64,000 bases of DNA from Limnovirga soli. GTDB lineage: Bacteria > Bacteroidota > Bacteroidia > Chitinophagales > Chitinophagaceae. Below the pieces are notes generated by a model that had not been told where the DNA came from, did no database searches, and worked only from the letters and a program-made list of their open reading frames with translations. Position 1 is the first letter of the stretch. Each line of letters starts with the position of its first letter. Position numbers and translations under genes: made by a program. Below are positions 9,248 through 19,171 of the stretch, piece after piece. The stretch covers positions 310,001 to 374,000 of the forward strand of contig NZ_WHPF01000002.1 in assembly GCF_013106755.1 (NCBI RefSeq). Direction: 5' to 3'.

Positions 9248-9888
9248 AACAACTCCAGCAATCTGGGTTTTAATTTAAGTGCTTCTTCCCGTACAAAAGC
9301 CCTTGTTATTTCTTCCATAAATGGTATGCAACCAATTTCAGGATAGCCCGACCAATCCACAATCTCCTTTTCGTAATTCATATAATGATCGTTAAACAAC
9401 CAACCTACCACCGGTAATTGTCGTTGCTTACACAAGGCTGCTGTTAAAAGGGAGTGATTAATACTACCCAGGTAATTGCGGCTCACCAACACCACTTTAG
9501 CATGTAGTTGTTGTATTAAATCTATAATAAACTCCTTCTCATTTAGTGGTACCATTATACCTCCTGCGCCCTCTATTACAATGAATGGATTATCCGATTT
9601 AAATTCCTTAAACTTATTGGTAATCACATCCAGATTTATCTTGGTATCTTCCTCACGGGCAGCTATATGCGGCGATGCGGGTAATATCAGTTCATATGCT
9701 TCCCCATGTATAACAGACTTGCTATTGCTTATTAAAGATTTCACCTTAAAGGCATCCGTACCATTATCAAAACCAGCCTGAACAGGCTTCCAGTAATCAG
9801 CTTCCAATGCCTCGGTAATAATCGCCGATGCCAGTGTTTTACCCACATCGGTACCCGTGCCAGTAATAAAAATCGGAATTGATGTCAT
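9244..9888 (-). CDS. bioD: Dethiobiotin synthetase
   Basis: 214 residues. BioD carboxylates 7,8-diaminopelargonate to dethiobiotin with ATP and CO2. The Walker A motif TGTGTDVGKT (9-18) directly follows the first beta strand, as is standard for BioD; KPVQAG and EGAGGIMVPL (the GAGG signature) follow. No other biotin gene is visible in the window. It overlaps the cyclo-ligase gene by 4 bp and starts 16 bp after rsmD. Confidence 0.95.
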   Translation of the reverse strand: MTSIPIFITGTGTDVGKTLASAIITEALEADYWKPVQAGFDNGTDAFKVKSLISNSKSVIHGEAYELILPASPHIAAREEDTKINLDVITNKFKEFKSDNPFIVIEGAGGIMVPLNEKEFIIDLIQQLHAKVVLVSRNYLGSINHSLLTAALCKQRQLPVVGWLFNDHYMNYEKEIVDWSGYPEIGCIPFMEEITRAFVREEALKLKPRLLELL

Positions 9889-9904
9889 CGTTATTTATTT
9901 CAAA

Positions 9905-10444
9905 TTATTCAGCAGTAAAAAAAGAAAAAACAGTAGTACCATAATTACGCATAAAGCTAAAACCGGGAGCTTTCTCATAATTATTTCTTGGAGTGTGCTC
10001 CAATACAAAAAAGCCATCTTCGGCAATTAATTTTTTAGATACAATAATGGCTGGCAAATCATCAATCGTATTTAAGGCATAAGGTGGTCCGGCAAAAATA
10101 AAATCAAATTGTTCGGTGCAGGAAAGCAGATAACCAAATACATCCATCTTTAATACTTTACAGTTTTCCACACCCAGCATGTCTATATTCTTTTTTATAA
10201 ACCCATGCATTACAGTATCCTTTTCAACAATGGTTAAATCTGCCGCTCCCCGGGATGCCACTTCATAACTTATACAACCGGTGCCCCCAAACAAATCCAA
10301 TGTTTTGGCATCCTCAAAAACAAATCGGCTTTGCAGAATATTAAAAAGGCCCTCTTTTGCAATATCGGTTGTTGGCCTGGTATAAGGCATTTTTGCCGGC
10401 GGACTAATTCGCCGCCCCCCATATTTCCCTGATATAATTCTCAT
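9905..10444 (-). CDS. rsmD: RsmD-family 16S rRNA guanine-N2 methyltransferase
   Basis: 179 residues, close to the usual RsmD size. The start MRIISGKYGGRRI, the TRPTTDIAKEGLFNIL segment and the SAM-binding LDLFGGTGCISYEVASRGA are characteristic. RsmD methylates G966 of 16S rRNA during 30S assembly. The catalytic motif IV, normally DPP[FY], reads GPPY here (G119-P120-P121-Y122), so the first Asp is replaced by Gly; this may be a lineage variant, but the residue normally contacts the target amino group. It is 8 bp from the DUF3822 gene, an association I recall as recurrent in Bacteroidota. Confidence 0.92.
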   Translation of the reverse strand: MRIISGKYGGRRISPPAKMPYTRPTTDIAKEGLFNILQSRFVFEDAKTLDLFGGTGCISYEVASRGAADLTIVEKDTVMHGFIKKNIDMLGVENCKVLKMDVFGYLLSCTEQFDFIFAGPPYALNTIDDLPAIIVSKKLIAEDGFFVLEHTPRNNYEKAPGFSFMRNYGTTVFSFFTAE

Positions 10445-10452
10445 GATTCAGC

Positions 10453-11253
10453 TTAACAAAATGATGCAAAATAATGCAATGGATACGCTAAAAATTCTGC
10501 TGAGGAAAAACGATTTTCCGGCACCACAGCTATCGATAATTTAGGCAGGTAAGCATACAATTTTTCGTACATGGAAGAATCGGTTGTTATAAAACCCGCA
10601 GCAGTAATCTGTGTAGTTTCCAATGGCAGATTTTGCGTTGCACAAACATTTAAAATATTATACAACACATCATCCGGGGTTTGATAGGCAAACTGTTGCA
10701 TTAATAAAAGCTGGCTATTCTTAACAGCCAGTACCAACACATTGCTTTTATAAAAAAACACCTGAATTCCTGTACCGGTAATGCCCAGTCTTGTTAATAT
10801 ACCCATATAAGCATGGCTATGAGAATCCACTTCAAAATGCTCATCATATTCCATTCTGGCAATTTGAGGAATGGTAGACAATACCACCATATCTTTTATT
10901 TTCTCCACCAATAAAGTATGTGGTTGCTGTACACCAAACAACAGGTAGCCATACTCGGCCAAAGAAGACCTGGTATAAACCGTTTCAGGTATAAAAGTAC
11001 ATTGCGCATGCCCCCAAATACAATGTACCTTGCTAAAACCACTGGTTAATAAGCGGGAATAAAGCTTTACATTTTTATATAGTTCATTAAAATCTGTTGC
11101 AGCGGTAACAGCATCAAAATCAAATAACTCAAATGCTTCCATACTGCCAGCAGCATTATTGCACCAGCAGGCAATATAATCATTACCTGTTTCTATAAAC
11201 AGTGTGCAATCTGTTAAATCACTATTATAAATACTAAAAGATTTTTGCACCAT
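10453..11253 (-). CDS. DUF3822-family protein
   Basis: About 266 residues from the ATG at 11253 (MVQKSFSIYNSDLTDCTLF); ATGs at 11262 and 11349 are also in frame, but the longest version would translate a hairpin-containing upstream region. No signal peptide or obvious transmembrane helix. The pattern (FIETGNDYIACW, FSKVHCIWGHAQCTFIP, YEKLYAYLPKL) fits the DUF3822 family of Bacteroidota. Function is unknown. Its position just upstream of rsmD, with an 8-bp gap, suggests it is the first gene of the minus-strand cluster. Confidence 0.78.
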   Translation of the reverse strand: MVQKSFSIYNSDLTDCTLFIETGNDYIACWCNNAAGSMEAFELFDFDAVTAATDFNELYKNVKLYSRLLTSGFSKVHCIWGHAQCTFIPETVYTRSSLAEYGYLLFGVQQPHTLLVEKIKDMVVLSTIPQIARMEYDEHFEVDSHSHAYMGILTRLGITGTGIQVFFYKSNVLVLAVKNSQLLLMQQFAYQTPDDVLYNILNVCATQNLPLETTQITAAGFITTDSSMYEKLYAYLPKLSIAVVPENRFSSAEFLAYPLHYFASFC

Positions 11254-11301
11254 CTGCAACATATTAATCTGCAATGTTACAAAAAAAATGGCGCCAGCCT
11301 G

Positions 11302-11320
11302 CAGCCCATTTTTTGGGCTG
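11302..11320. other. strong hairpin in divergent promoter region
   Basis: CAGCCCA (11302-11308) and TGGGCTG (11314-11320) form a perfect 7-bp stem with a TTTTT loop; a second GCCAGC/GCTGGC pairing overlaps it. On the minus strand a run of eight T follows about 14 nt later, so an attenuator-like role for the DUF3822-rsmD transcript is possible but unproven. Confidence 0.5.
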
Positions 11321-11452
11321 GCAATACAAAACAATAAATGGTGCAGCAATTGGCCTTAATAGAATTTGCTGAAAAAGATTTCATTAAGCCCTTGCCAAAA
11401 CTGTTAGTTCTAGTTTATTTTTACCGATATTTACCAACAGAAAACCGTATAT

Positions 11453-11851
11453 ATGTTACAAAGAATTCAAACAGTGTGGTTATTGCTGGCAGCTGCTTTT
11501 GCCTTTATTTCGTTGCAAACCAATTTTTATGTGGCTACCGTACCGCCTGTTTTTTTCACCGGCCAAACCGAAATGTTTATTCTTATTCTTACAGTCATCA
11601 GTGGCACTTTATCGCTGGTAAATATTTTTTTATACAAAAACAGACCATTACAGCTTAAACTTACCCTCGCCAATCTGGGTGTAAGCATCGTAGAAATTGT
11701 ATTTTATTTTCTGGCTTTGGAAAATTATACCAGTGGCGCATTTGCCTTAACTTCCGTAGTGGTTTTTGCTTGCCCCCTATTGTTATTACTGGCTGCACGT
11801 GGTATTTATGCCGACCAAAAATTAATTAAAAGTGTAGACAGGTTGCGCTAA
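11453..11851 (+). CDS. DUF4293-family integral membrane protein
   Basis: 132 residues beginning MLQRIQTVWLLLAAAFAFI. Four hydrophobic segments are visible: ~7-27, ~42-62 (MFILILTVISGTLSLVNIFLY), ~72-90 and ~97-117, giving a four-helix inner-membrane protein. The MLQRIQTVWLLLA start and length match DUF4293, a Bacteroidota family with no assigned function. It is divergent from the DUF3822 gene, with a ~200-bp intergenic region that holds a strong hairpin. Confidence 0.8.
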   Translation: MLQRIQTVWLLLAAAFAFISLQTNFYVATVPPVFFTGQTEMFILILTVISGTLSLVNIFLYKNRPLQLKLTLANLGVSIVEIVFYFLALENYTSGAFALTSVVVFACPLLLLLAARGIYADQKLIKSVDRLR

Positions 11852-11932
11852 AATACCTGCTGCTTTTGGAATTATCTACCATTATTCATTGTAATTATTA
11901 TTAGCCCGGCTAAAAATGGCAATGGCATCTTT

Positions 11933-11953
11933 ACTTGCGTCGCACACTTGTGC
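11933..11953 (+). repeat. dispersed intergenic element, core type A (copy 4, left arm of an inverted pair)
   Basis: CTTGCGTCGCACACTTGTGC variant. Together with the copy at 12041 in the opposite orientation it brackets ~87 nt downstream of the first giant gene. Confidence 0.88.
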
Positions 11954-12040
11954 TCTAACGCTAAATGCAGCTGTAAACAGCCAATATCTATCTGAAGATT
12001 TTCTTAGATACTATTCTATTTGCCCGGCTGAATTACTGCC

Positions 12041-12060
12041 GTACAAGTGTGCGACGCAAG
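12041..12060 (-). repeat. dispersed intergenic element, core type A (copy 5, right arm of an inverted pair)
   Basis: GTACAAGTGTGCGACGCAAG, followed by AATGCC. It lies 51 bp beyond the stop codon of the first giant gene. Confidence 0.88.
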
Positions 12061-12111
12061 AATGCCTAATAGCATTGCTTTTGCCCGGCCAATAACTGCA
12101 TTTTTGCCAGC

Positions 12112-15100
12112 TTATTCTACTACTATTTTTTGGGTGTTATGATAATTATTACCCACCACATGCAATTGGTAAATACCATTGGCCCATGTGGCAGGCAATA
12201 CCAGCGGATAAGCTGCGGCACCACCTGTATGTGCTATTTGTGTTTGCAATAACCTGGTCCCATTTACGCCATACACTACCAGAGTGTATGTAGCTGCCGG
12301 CATATTGGTAAACTGTACCATGGCAATGCGCTGTTTTACCGGATTTGGATATACCGCAATGCCTGACGGCAAATTGCCAGTTTTTACAAGCACTATCTGG
12401 CTTTGAATAATATGACCATCTTTATCAACGGCTTTTATGCGGTAATAGTTGGCAGCCGCTAATGGCAACGCATCAGTTGACTGATAAGTACTGCTGCCAT
12501 TGGCTTTTACATTTGCAATAGTGTTGAAATTGATACCATTGCCAGCCCTTTCTACTTCGTAATGATCGGTATTAATTTCAGTGCCAACCTTCCATTCTAT
12601 TTTTACCTGTGTACCTAGTTGCCAGGCTTTTACCTGTACAAAATTTACGGGTAAAATAATGGTACCACTATTTGCAACCGAGAAATTGGCCAGTCCGCTA
12701 AAATCGGTAATACCATTGGCAGTTTGATTGGTAGTATTATCGCCACTGTTGCCAAAAGTATAGGCTGCAAAAACTTCGGTATTATTGGCGCTACCGGTAA
12801 AGTTGAATATATCATTGGCACCATTGGTTCCCCCGCCTGAAGTATTGGCAAAACCGCCATTGGATAAGCTTACAATACGGTGTAATAAACGGGCGTCAGT
12901 CCACACAAAACCATCTTCTACTTCATCTTGTGCAGTTTGATAGATACCCAATCTTTTTAAGAAGAATAATTTCATACTTACCTGACTGCCGCCTGCGGTA
13001 CCTTCTACCACATGCCAGATAAGGTTTACACGCGGTAATGGCGTACCGCCAATATCACCTTTAAACATAGTGATGGTATAGTTATCGGCTGTGCCATTAT
13101 TCTTTAAACTAATACGGTTGGGGCTGGTTACAAAATTGTAACCCACAGGTAAAAACACTTCGGTGGAGCCTAAATTGTTTACCCTAAAGCCTGTTGAGCC
13201 ATCTGTAGTAGTAATAGGGTTGCCACTGCCATCGCATAACGCCACAAAGCTTTGTCGCAGAGAGGTACTATCCGTACCTGCAGCCCAAACGTTTACAGCT
13301 GCAGCTGTGCCATTGGTACTGGTAGTTGACAATAGATTATTACCAATAGCCAGAATACCGTTATTAAAAGTAAGGCTATTGGTAGTAAGGTTACCACCGA
13401 GTAAAACGGAATGTGTTTTTATGCCTGCACTCATGGTTCTGTTGAGCGTAAGATTATTTAAGGTAGCCGGATAACTGTTAAACACCAGCGTACCAATACC
13501 AGTACTGGTACCAGTACCCCCAATGGTAATATTTGAAGAAGAAGTACTTGCCAGCGAACCAGAAACCGTAGTTAATGTACCATTAATGCCAAGGGTATTA
13601 GATTGTATACTCAATATGCCGGATTCCAGCTTAAGTACTTTATCTACAGCCAGATTACGGCTTAAGGTAACACCGGCGCCTGAGTTTTTAATGTGCAGGT
13701 TATTTAAATTAATAGTACCTGTACCTGAAATATCCTGCACCCCATTACGGCTAAGAATTAAACTATCTGTTCCGCCACCATTCAGGTTAAAAGTGCCATC
13801 AACCTGCACATTGCCCTTTACTTCAAAACCAGTACCTGCCGTACCTACTGTGGCACTATTATTCAAAGTATTGCCGCTGCGTACGATCAGGTTACCTACA
13901 ATTTGCATGGGGGTAGCATTGGTATTATCGTTGGTAATGGTAACCGTTCCAGTACCAGTACCACCAATATCAAAATTGCCCTTTACAGTAGCAAACCCGG
14001 TACTGCCCGTAAATCGACTGGTAGCACCTGGCGACCAGGCGCCATTGCTGCTTTCTACGGTAAGATTGGGGTAAACAGTTCCGCCTACTGTGGTAAAACT
14101 AACATCCCCAGCACCGCTATAACGTATAATCCAATTAGAAGTGGAGGGTATATTGGCCATGCCCGTTTCGTAATTATCCCTATACCCTGTTGAAGAAGAA
14201 TTGCGGCATTTTATAAATGTGCCATTACTACCCAAACTCCAGGTTGAAGTACTAAATGTAACGCCTTTACCAGAAGCGGCACTATCTTTAAAAGTACCAT
14301 TTACCACCAAATCAGTACCTGTACCATCATTTAAAGTAAGCGTGGTATTGGCCAAAACAAGAGTGCCTCCTAAATTAATGGTTAACTCATCCAGACTAAC
14401 TGGATTATTTATAGTTACAGTATGACCGTTTAAAATAGTAATACTGGCAGCCGTATTATCCGGTGCGGCAGAAGCCTGTTGGAAAGAACTATTATCTACG
14501 GAAGATAACCAGGTGCAACCGCTCTCAAATTTACCGCTGCCATTGGTTTTATAATATAGTCCGGCAATTAAACTGCTGCTTAAACCAGTTACAATAATAT
14601 CATCAATTCTGCTTGAACCACCACTAGTAATAGATCCACCGCTAACAGAGGTATTGGATGTCATTATCCAACGTAAAAAAACTTGTGATTGATTCTCACA
14701 AGCCACTGGTAAAGCAAGATTTGACAAAACACCAGATGTAAAATTATCAGCAACTGTAATAGTACCGCCGGTTACTGCTGTCCAGGTTCCACCTGAACCT
14801 ACTTTGTATTCAAGTCTAAAATCGCGTGGACCATTAGAAGATGTAGATCTTTGCTTTGAATAAATTTTTAATGTATTATAATTGAGAGTTGAAATGTCAA
14901 TTTGCCAGTATTTTACACCATTTCCAGAACCCCAGGAAGTGGCCGAGGCAGAAAAACCAGTAGCGCCAGCAAGCGTATATCCAATCGCACTTGTACCACC
15001 AACAGTACTTATTACTTTACTCGCATTAGCGACTGTATTAACGTCTACGGTTGCATTTTGGTCATCAAAATTCCATTTTGCCAGCGTAATGGTTGTATTT

Positions 15101-18100
15101 GAAGCAGTGCTCAAAATATCAAACAAATTACTTGTTGCAGCGGTTAAAGGCGATGCAGTGGCAGTTAGTGTAACATTGCTTTCAAAAACCGATAAGGTAA
15201 TATTGGAGAAGGTAGCCAAACCGGCCACAGCGGTAGCTGTATTATTTTGAATACCATTACAACTGGAGCCATCCAGCGATAAAGTAATTAATGCAGTATT
15301 ATTTAAATCCCGGTTACCATTTACATCAGCTGCCTGCACTGTTACGGCAGGAGACATTACCACTGTAGCCTGCGTATTGGAAGGTTGGGTTACAAAAAAC
15401 AAGTTAGTGGCAGCCACATCTACTGCATTATTGTTTGGGCCGGATTCAGTTACACCTGCCCCAGTTCTAAACTGTGTAGATACCCCAAAAGATGGTGTTA
15501 CAAAATTGGTACGGTCTACCTTAAACGCAAAATTCAATCCATCAATTGTAGCAGGTAAAGTACCACCCAGTGAGGTTTTCAACCATATTTTCAGGATATA
15601 GGTTTTATTGGCTTCATCAGCAATATAACCCAAACTGCCACTTGTGGTGGAAATGCCTGAGAAAACAATGCTGGTGGTTTTTATTGTGGCGGTAACCGGT
15701 GTATTAATACCATCGGAAAGTTCTGCTCCCGCAATGGCCTGTGTCCAGTCAGCAATATCATTTCCTGTTCCCTGTAAAAAACTAAGTTTAGAGAATTGTG
15801 TGGGCAGCACATCATCACCCCCGCCAACCCTGTAACCATCATCTGTAACCTGAATATCAAAATTCAATACAGCCCCGGCCTGGGTGGTTATCAGCGATGA
15901 GATGGTAAGCGGTTCGGTACTGCTACCACCTGCAATGGTTGCAAAAGGCACCCCCAAACCGGCAAATTCATCTGCACCAATATCAGGCGTACTAGCATTT
16001 CTTGTATCACCGTCATAATCAGTAGTTACGCCGCTGATATTGGCACCACCACTTTCTATTTGTGTAGGTATTAAAGTGCTAATATGCAGAAAATTGGCAT
16101 TTGCACCATTGGCACTTAAAAAATTTGGAGCTTCGGTAATAGTGGCATTATCCCTTGGATATACTCTTTCCAGGTAAGTATCGATGGTTTGATCGGCGTT
16201 GGTTCCATCATAAAACAACAAATTGGTAGCACTGGCAGCACCTGCATACAATAGGTTATTATTGCTGTTTGCATTGTAATTGGTAAGATCGGTACTACTG
16301 CGTCTATATGCTGCTGTAACACCGGTACCTGTAGCGGTAGATGTGTTTACAATAATATTGTTACGCATATTTAATGCACCGTTATTAGCAGAAGCATTGG
16401 TTGTATGATATACCCCACTGCTGCCAAAATTGGCGCCGCTTGAGCTGGCATTTAAATACACCGTGTTACTATATAGATTAACCGTTGCACCGCCATTACT
16501 GGCACTGATATTAAATGCACGGATAGCTTCATTAGCCGAAGAAGGAGCAAGTAAATTACCAATATAATTATTGGACAAGGTGATACTGTTGGTAATATTA
16601 CCAATAGCATAGCCATATACTGTACCTGCCGCATTGGTTGCCTGTAAATCGTATATTTTATTTTTGGCACTCGTAAAACCAGTTAGCTGGCCCACATTTA
16701 CTGCAGTAATATTGGTACCGGTAGTTACCAGGGTATTGATATTATTGCTGGAAAAATCAACTGCACCATTGCTACAGGAAAAAGCGGTAATATTTCCGGA
16801 AGCAGAAATACTGCTGATGGTATTTCCGGTTACGGTAGCAGCCGTGCTTTTACTAACAATCAATACATCAGTGGTATTACAATTAATCCAGTTACTAAAA
16901 GTATTGTTGGTAATGGTTCTGGTAGGGCCTGCTGTACCTGATGCATCTGTGCTACTCCAGCCCAGCATTTGCGATGTACCACTTGCCAGCGTAATATTAC
17001 TGAAGTTATTACCCGAATGTGTAATTGTACTACCAATAGCAGATGTACCGGAGGCGCTGATATATAAAGTTATAGACCCTCCAGCCCCTCTTTTTCTGTA
17101 TGAAGTACCAATACTATTATTACTAACGGTTTGTGTACCAGATGAAGTAAGGGTAACACCATTATTCGATATGAAAATGATATTGCCGGTGGTATTTACA
17201 TCTAAAAGATTAAAAGCATTACTACTGATATTTTGAGATAAGGTAGAAGCACTGTTTAAAATATAGGTATGTGATGAGGAAGCAGCGGTAATATCAGACA
17301 AGCGGTTAATATTGTTAGTTTGAATGGATAATGCCGCCGCAGCACCACCACCTGTATTACTAAAACCGGTAAATGCACCAGTACTGGCAACACTAAAACT
17401 AATATTGCCACCTGCACCCGCAACACCAATATTATTGCTATTGATATTAATAGCTGTAGCGCAGTTACCTGAATTGGAAAAACCTGTGAAAGCTGAAGTA
17501 GCGCCGCTCATAGTAATATTTTTAATAGTATTACTATTCATATTAAGCGTACCCGGGGCTGAAGTATTAACAATACCCGTAAAATTACCGGCGGTACTGC
17601 AACCGGTAATGGTATTATTGGTAATATTAAAAGTAACACCACTGATGGAGGACAATTGCTCCGTTCTGATTACTTCAAATGTAGGACTGACGCTGGTAGT
17701 AACAGTAAGTGTATTATTACTAATGGTATTGGTAAAACTACCAGAGGAGGGTGATATTGTGCTATAATTTTGATAAATAGCCCTGGTAGCCGCCGATGTA
17801 CTTAAACTGGCACTTGTAATAGTATTATAAGAAATATTGATACCCTGCTGATGATTGGCATATATAGCTGCCACCGTACCTGTTACATTTAAGGGAATTG
17901 AACTTTTTGTATCGTTACCCCAATTGGTAATCGTATTGGCTGTTGCAGCAGAACTGCCTCCAATATCGTTGCCAATATCCTGATAGGTGGAACTGGTACT
18001 TGAACCAACAAATACAATCGCCGTATTTACATTGCTGATATTATTGCTATAAATTTTATTATTACTGTTGGCATTACCCGCACCTGGAAACAAATAAATA

Positions 18101-18780
18101 ACTGAAGTAGATATACTGGCACTGGTATGCACTACATTACTATAAATACCATAACTATTTAAATAATTACGATTAAGCGAAATTGTACAATTCTTTATGG
18201 TATTATTTTGTGAACCTGCCAACCCAAATGTCAACAAATCCGATTCAAGCAGGGCAATACCAAATTCAGTCATATTATTTGAACCGGTAAGGGTTGTATT
18301 TGCTGCATTTTCCTTAATGGTAAAACCATCAATAGTTACATTTGAAGCACCAACCAATTTAAAAACTGCATCAGTTAAACTGCCTGCCGTTTGACCTGCA
18401 CTGGCAGTAAAAGTAGGGTTTGCGCCAGCACCCGATTTTTTAATATTTAAAGTTGCATAGAAAAGTCCAAAAATTGTGTACCCCCCTGCTGGTGCAGTTT
18501 CAGCCCAACCATCCGTTACAGTACAGGTAACAGTGCCAGTATGCGTGCCAGCCATAATGGCATTAATCGCATCCAACAAAGTTGCGTAGGTAGCATTTAA
18601 TGTACCACCTGTTGCAGTTACAGTAATGGGATTGGCGAATGGTGCTGCATTTTCAATTATTTCACTATCTGTGTTGGCCGATGAATGAATCCCTTTTGTT
18701 TTGCCTAAAGACCCGGCATAAACTGAATTTGCAAAAAAAATGAATGAAAATAACGTACAGAAAAATAATACGTTTTTCAT
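12112..18780 (-). CDS. Giant secreted beta-helix protein with T9SS type A sorting domain (1)
   Basis: About 2,222 residues from the ATG at 18780, which starts a signal peptide (MKNVLFFCTLFSFIFFANSVYAG); ATGs at 18843 and 18912 would add a long non-signal extension. The first ~850 residues are Asn/Ser/Thr-rich repeats with NNTI, SNN and GNTI words, typical of a right-handed parallel beta-helix, ending in DIGADEFAG. Then come cohesin-like or Ig-like regions, a carbohydrate-binding-like module (KWNFDDQN to SRIDDIIVTG), more beta-helix, an FnIII-like segment (VKIEWKVGTEINTDHYEVERAG) and a final 83-residue T9SS type A domain (YPNPVKQRI to QKIVVE). It is probably exported through T9SS and attached to the cell surface or released. 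Its C-terminal ~480 residues nearly match the neighbouring giant gene. Confidence 0.88.
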   Translation of the reverse strand: MKNVLFFCTLFSFIFFANSVYAGSLGKTKGIHSSANTDSEIIENAAPFANPITVTATGGTLNATYATLLDAINAIMAGTHTGTVTCTVTDGWAETAPAGGYTIFGLFYATLNIKKSGAGANPTFTASAGQTAGSLTDAVFKLVGASNVTIDGFTIKENAANTTLTGSNNMTEFGIALLESDLLTFGLAGSQNNTIKNCTISLNRNYLNSYGIYSNVVHTSASISTSVIYLFPGAGNANSNNKIYSNNISNVNTAIVFVGSSTSSTYQDIGNDIGGSSAATANTITNWGNDTKSSIPLNVTGTVAAIYANHQQGINISYNTITSASLSTSAATRAIYQNYSTISPSSGSFTNTISNNTLTVTTSVSPTFEVIRTEQLSSISGVTFNITNNTITGCSTAGNFTGIVNTSAPGTLNMNSNTIKNITMSGATSAFTGFSNSGNCATAININSNNIGVAGAGGNISFSVASTGAFTGFSNTGGGAAAALSIQTNNINRLSDITAASSSHTYILNSASTLSQNISSNAFNLLDVNTTGNIIFISNNGVTLTSSGTQTVSNNSIGTSYRKRGAGGSITLYISASGTSAIGSTITHSGNNFSNITLASGTSQMLGWSSTDASGTAGPTRTITNNTFSNWINCNTTDVLIVSKSTAATVTGNTISSISASGNITAFSCSNGAVDFSSNNINTLVTTGTNITAVNVGQLTGFTSAKNKIYDLQATNAAGTVYGYAIGNITNSITLSNNYIGNLLAPSSANEAIRAFNISASNGGATVNLYSNTVYLNASSSGANFGSSGVYHTTNASANNGALNMRNNIIVNTSTATGTGVTAAYRRSSTDLTNYNANSNNNLLYAGAASATNLLFYDGTNADQTIDTYLERVYPRDNATITEAPNFLSANGANANFLHISTLIPTQIESGGANISGVTTDYDGDTRNASTPDIGADEFAGLGVPFATIAGGSSTEPLTISSLITTQAGAVLNFDIQVTDDGYRVGGGDDVLPTQFSKLSFLQGTGNDIADWTQAIAGAELSDGINTPVTATIKTTSIVFSGISTTSGSLGYIADEANKTYILKIWLKTSLGGTLPATIDGLNFAFKVDRTNFVTPSFGVSTQFRTGAGVTESGPNNNAVDVAATNLFFVTQPSNTQATVVMSPAVTVQAADVNGNRDLNNTALITLSLDGSSCNGIQNNTATAVAGLATFSNITLSVFESNVTLTATASPLTAATSNLFDILSTASNTTITLAKWNFDDQNATVDVNTVANASKVISTVGGTSAIGYTLAGATGFSASATSWGSGNGVKYWQIDISTLNYNTLKIYSKQRSTSSNGPRDFRLEYKVGSGGTWTAVTGGTITVADNFTSGVLSNLALPVACENQSQVFLRWIMTSNTSVSGGSITSGGSSRIDDIIVTGLSSSLIAGLYYKTNGSGKFESGCTWLSSVDNSSFQQASAAPDNTAASITILNGHTVTINNPVSLDELTINLGGTLVLANTTLTLNDGTGTDLVVNGTFKDSAASGKGVTFSTSTWSLGSNGTFIKCRNSSSTGYRDNYETGMANIPSTSNWIIRYSGAGDVSFTTVGGTVYPNLTVESSNGAWSPGATSRFTGSTGFATVKGNFDIGGTGTGTVTITNDNTNATPMQIVGNLIVRSGNTLNNSATVGTAGTGFEVKGNVQVDGTFNLNGGGTDSLILSRNGVQDISGTGTINLNNLHIKNSGAGVTLSRNLAVDKVLKLESGILSIQSNTLGINGTLTTVSGSLASTSSSNITIGGTGTSTGIGTLVFNSYPATLNNLTLNRTMSAGIKTHSVLLGGNLTTNSLTFNNGILAIGNNLLSTTSTNGTAAAVNVWAAGTDSTSLRQSFVALCDGSGNPITTTDGSTGFRVNNLGSTEVFLPVGYNFVTSPNRISLKNNGTADNYTITMFKGDIGGTPLPRVNLIWHVVEGTAGGSQVSMKLFFLKRLGIYQTAQDEVEDGFVWTDARLLHRIVSLSNGGFANTSGGGTNGANDIFNFTGSANNTEVFAAYTFGNSGDNTTNQTANGITDFSGLANFSVANSGTIILPVNFVQVKAWQLGTQVKIEWKVGTEINTDHYEVERAGNGINFNTIANVKANGSSTYQSTDALPLAAANYYRIKAVDKDGHIIQSQIVLVKTGNLPSGIAVYPNPVKQRIAMVQFTNMPAATYTLVVYGVNGTRLLQTQIAHTGGAAAYPLVLPATWANGIYQLHVVGNNYHNTQKIVVE

Positions 18781-19044
18781 AGGCAACGCATTAAAACAGG
18801 AATAACCTGTTGGTTTTTTTAAGGATAGAGGGTTATCTAACATATGTAACTCAAACTGATGTTTTATACTTATGGCACCAGAAGAATAAACAAAAATATA
18901 AAATAAATACAATAATAAATTAATGTAAAGGCTTTTTAGTCAATAATTTAAGTAAAAACTAATCCCCTAAATAGTGGAAACAACAACTTTTTAGCCAGTA
19001 TTAATATAGATATTGGGCCCAGCCGCATTACTGTAATATGACTT

Positions 19045-19065
19045 ACTTGCGTCGCACACTTGTGC
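19045..19065 (+). repeat. dispersed intergenic element, core type A (copy 6, left arm of an inverted pair)
   Basis: CTTGCGTCGCACACTTGTGC, identical to the copy at 11933, in the duplicated 3' flank of the second giant gene. Confidence 0.88.
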
Positions 19066-19151
19066 TGTAACACTATATGCAACCGTAAACAGCCAATATT
19101 AACCAGAAGATTTTTTAGATGCCATTTTGGTTGCCCAGCTACCTTTTAGCC

Positions 19152-19171
19152 GTACAAGTGTGCGATGCAAG
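19152..19171 (-). repeat. dispersed intergenic element, core type A (copy 7, right arm of an inverted pair)
   Basis: GTACAAGTGTGCGATGCAAG, one substitution (GCGAT for GCGAC) from the copy at 12041. Confidence 0.85.

Larger units (their letters stand above)
11933..13530. repeat. ~1.6-kb duplicated block, copy 1
   Basis: The 3' flank (with its inverted A pair) and the last ~480 codons of the first giant gene closely match 19045-20640 base for base over long runs. Similarity fades upstream of the words IGGTGTSTGIG in copy 1 and IGGTNKSTPAG in copy 2. The limits are set by eye. Confidence 0.85.

Noticed and set aside
11338-11658. 106-residue + strand ORF
   Set aside because: It starts in the divergent promoter region and overlaps the DUF4293 gene in another frame; the DUF4293 frame has clear family features.
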